Positions 4,392-5,731 of a stretch of 5,731 nucleotides of DNA are shown in pieces. Origin of the DNA: an uncultured Oxalobacteraceae bacterium. Its GTDB lineage: Bacteria; Pseudomonadota; Gammaproteobacteria; Burkholderiales; Burkholderiaceae_D. The position numbers were made by a program, and so were the translations under genes. Location: positions 1-5,731 of the forward strand of contig CALKVB010000637.1 in assembly GCA_937996605.1 (NCBI GenBank). Reading direction: 5' to 3'. Below the pieces are notes generated by a model, which saw nothing but the letters and a program-made list of their open reading frames with translations, made no database searches and was not told where the DNA came from. Every line of letters starts with the position of its first letter. Position 1 is the stretch's first letter.

Positions 4392-5201
4392 ATGTGGATC
4401 TCCTGCCGAATCAAGAGCTACTCGCATACGCTCGGCAATGAGGCGTTCCGACTTCTCCAAAGCGACGCAACCAATATGTGCATTCATAAGGTTAGCGAGC
4501 GGGAGTTCACTCTGTCTGTTCGGCCCCGGCATCCGGAAAGTCCGGAATTTGAGCAACTCGCAGAAGCCCACCAAGTCATCCTCTGCTTTTTGATTGCACT
4601 GAACGTCGGATCACTTGGCACATTCATTTGGGCTGAAGAGCCTTGGGTGCATCCTGTCTTCGCCATCACGGAGGACATGGAAGGCAAAAGAGGTTACCGT
4701 GCTGCATTAATCGCACAGAGTTCCATGCAGTGTGGTGAGCTCACGGAGATAAAGGAAGCAGATATCTACAGCGCTATACTCGTCTTTGGCATCGTGGCGC
4801 GTGAGCGAACGTCCGTGCTTACGGGGGAGTATGCGCGTGGCCTACTACTCTTGCGAATGGATTTCGCTGAAATCAATTTTCGGCGCGAAGCTTTTATGTG
4901 CTTCTATCGTGCCTTCGAACACTTTATAGCCTCTCGGATACTCAAAGTGTCGAAGCTGGGTAACGAGCTGAAGGATCTACAAAGGGGACTACGCAAGATC
5001 ACTCAAAGCCAAGAAATCATCGATGAATTTCGCTTGATCTACACCATTCGATCGAGCCAAGCTGCACATTCACAGATAAAGCAGAGAGAGATCACGCTGG
5101 AGGAGGTTCTGAAAGCGAAGGTCTTTCTCGACATAGTCATGCATACAGAATTCAAGCGCGAAGCAAATGCCGAGATGCTCGCGAGGAGGACGCGTGAGTA
5201 A
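4392..5201 (+). CDS. Cassette-encoded protein with HEPN-like C-terminal domain (269 aa)
   Basis: The ATG at 4392 lies three bases after the attC core, as often in cassettes; no Shine-Dalgarno is visible, and an internal ATG (codon 29) remains possible. The first 150 or so residues form a mixed domain that I do not recognise. The C-terminal part, about 160-255, is all-helical. It has an aromatic helix (AFMCFYRAFEHFIASRIL, 167-184), a long linker helix, and LIYTIRSSQAAHS (215-227) with arginine 220 and histidine 226 in the R-x(4-6)-H pattern. An ITLEEVLKAKVFLD helix follows. This layout matches Apea-like HEPN domains, where the motif forms an RNase or nucleotide-transfer site and the usual wording is R-N-x-x-x-H. 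Here Ser replaces the customary Asn. HEPN proteins commonly act in toxin-antitoxin and antiphage systems; a similar job here is inference. Stop is TAA-like boundary at 5201 followed by an attC-like hairpin. Confidence 0.78.
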   Translation: MWISCRIKSYSHTLGNEAFRLLQSDATNMCIHKVSEREFTLSVRPRHPESPEFEQLAEAHQVILCFLIALNVGSLGTFIWAEEPWVHPVFAITEDMEGKRGYRAALIAQSSMQCGELTEIKEADIYSAILVFGIVARERTSVLTGEYARGLLLLRMDFAEINFRREAFMCFYRAFEHFIASRILKVSKLGNELKDLQRGLRKITQSQEIIDEFRLIYTIRSSQAAHSQIKQREITLEEVLKAKVFLDIVMHTEFKREANAEMLARRTRE

Positions 5202-5213
5202 GCTGACAGTGAG

Positions 5214-5271
5214 GTCTAGCATCCCTTTCCAGCCGACGTCACAAAGCTGCGTTTTTTGACGTCGGTTGAGC
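5214..5271 (+). other. Degenerate attC-like hairpin after the HEPN-like gene
   Basis: GTCTAGC (5214-5220, RYYYAAC with A changed to G) and GTTGAGC (5265-5271, a perfect GTTRRRY) bracket a perfect 9-bp inverted repeat, CCGACGTCA (5233-5241) and TGACGTCGG (5257-5265). Length (58 bp) and placement 12 bases after the gene fit an attC. The two cores pair poorly with each other and no further cassette gene follows, so the site may be dead. The run of T lies in the loop, not after the stem, which argues against a plus-strand terminator. Confidence 0.42.
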
Positions 5272-5440
5272 TTGAACTTTGAACGACAGCTTTACTCAAA
5301 GCTGAACGGCAACATCGGGTCGGTAGCGTGAGTTCGGCAAATCGGCAAGCTGCCGTTCAAAGCGATTTGCGTCTGAGCGGCAGGTGACTGGCACATTGCT
5401 GCCTGCACCAAGAGCTGGAATATGCGCATATTTCAAATGC
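5272..5440. other. Structured non-coding spacer
   Basis: No gene is supported here. The stretch contains a perfect short palindrome CAGCTTT-ACTC-AAAGCTG (5287-5304) and an 8-bp inverted pair GAACGGCA (5304-5311) with TGCCGTTC (5351-5358). The texture, with recurring GGTCGGTAGCG- and GCCGTTCAAAGCG-like words, resembles the decayed spacers at 2366-2450 and 3284-3335. Confidence 0.45.
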
Positions 5441-5731
5441 TTATACGGGCACAAAACCATAGGTCACAGATCGCTTCCGGAGCCGGAATCCAGTATCCAG
5501 CGTAGGTAGAACTTCGTCTGTTAGAAGCGCATACCACTCGTCTGCGGTGATGGAGTCAGGCGACTCGGCGCGAAACCGGAACAGCGGAAGACCCATCGCT
5601 TGGAAAACACGCTTCTGCATCTGATCAAGCCTGCGAGTCGCTGCCACCTCAATCTCATCTTGCATCAGATCAAACGCGGCGATGGGATCGCCCTCATGAG
5701 GAATCACCAGTATGGCTTCGGGGCGACAACG
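5441..5731 (-). CDS. 3' part of a hypothetical gene, possibly DUF2726-like
   Basis: The minus frame is open from the window edge (5731) to TAA at 5443-5441, giving the last 96 or so residues; the true start lies outside the window. The GTG at 5707 is unlikely to be the start because the reading continues upstream as RCRPEAIL. The visible part reads LVIPHEGDPIAAFDLMQDEI, then RRLDQMQKRVFQAMGLPLFR, which recalls the end of DUF2726-type nuclease-like domains: an apolar strand with an acidic residue, then a basic helix and a G-(I/L)-P-L-(I/L/F)-R strand. The customary Glu-Leu-Asp of that family is not clearly present, so the match is tentative. A short acidic helix (ADEWYALLTDEVLP) and a basic tail follow. 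It converges on the right array and may belong to the resident chromosome or to another reversed cassette. Confidence 0.6.
   Translation of the reverse strand, partial: RCRPEAILVIPHEGDPIAAFDLMQDEIEVAATRRLDQMQKRVFQAMGLPLFRFRAESPDSITADEWYALLTDEVLPTLDTGFRLRKRSVTYGFVPV

Noticed and set aside
1..5731. CRISPR array, tRNA, rRNA or intact insertion sequence
   Set aside because: No regularly spaced direct repeats, cloverleaf sequences, rRNA motifs or full transposase frame were seen on either strand.

Overview
The window is an integron gene-cassette region. Small genes of mostly unknown function each sit beside an attC-like recombination site and are read outward in both directions from a ruined integrase. 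The sites belong to the family found in environmental proteobacterial integrons (Pseudomonas, Xanthomonas and relatives), and the relic at the centre resembles a class 1 integron. This points to a beta- or gammaproteobacterium, either a chromosome or an environmental contig. The species cannot be named.

Left array (1-2204, minus strand). An attI1-like site (2111-2204) lies next to the first 41 codons of an IntI1-like integrase (2243-2365, plus strand). This is the usual class 1 layout, with intI divergent from the cassettes. Reading away from attI come a four-helix membrane protein (1623-2090), an attC (1577-1628), a lipoprotein with a coiled coil and TPR-like part (697-1521), a second attC (600-659) and a membrane-anchored protein (19-585). 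A degenerate copy of the Pc cassette promoter can be placed inside the integrase remnant at 2330-2358.

Centre (2366-3968). The integrase stops resembling IntI1 after codon 41. It is followed by about 85 bases of unassigned DNA, an abnormal attC-like site (2451-2495) and a minus-strand cassette-type gene (2590-3201) that seems to have a 3' frameshift. Next comes a truncated XerC/D-like tyrosine recombinase (3370-3630) lying between two imperfect 52-53 bp inverted repeats, with a strong hairpin just after its breakpoint. The rest of the centre holds decayed sequence.

Right array (3969-5271, plus strand). An attC, an 82-aa protein gene, an attC closely related to the one at 600-659, a 269-aa gene with a C-terminal HEPN-like Rx5H motif, and a degenerate attC-like hairpin follow one another. 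Structured non-coding DNA fills 5272-5440. The window ends in the 3' part of a minus-strand gene that may carry a DUF2726-like fold.

Overall this looks like a fossil class 1-type platform. Its integrase body, its SOS operator and probably its cassette promoter strength are lost, and it is joined to a second cassette cluster of opposite polarity. No mobile element is complete, and no antibiotic-resistance gene is present.
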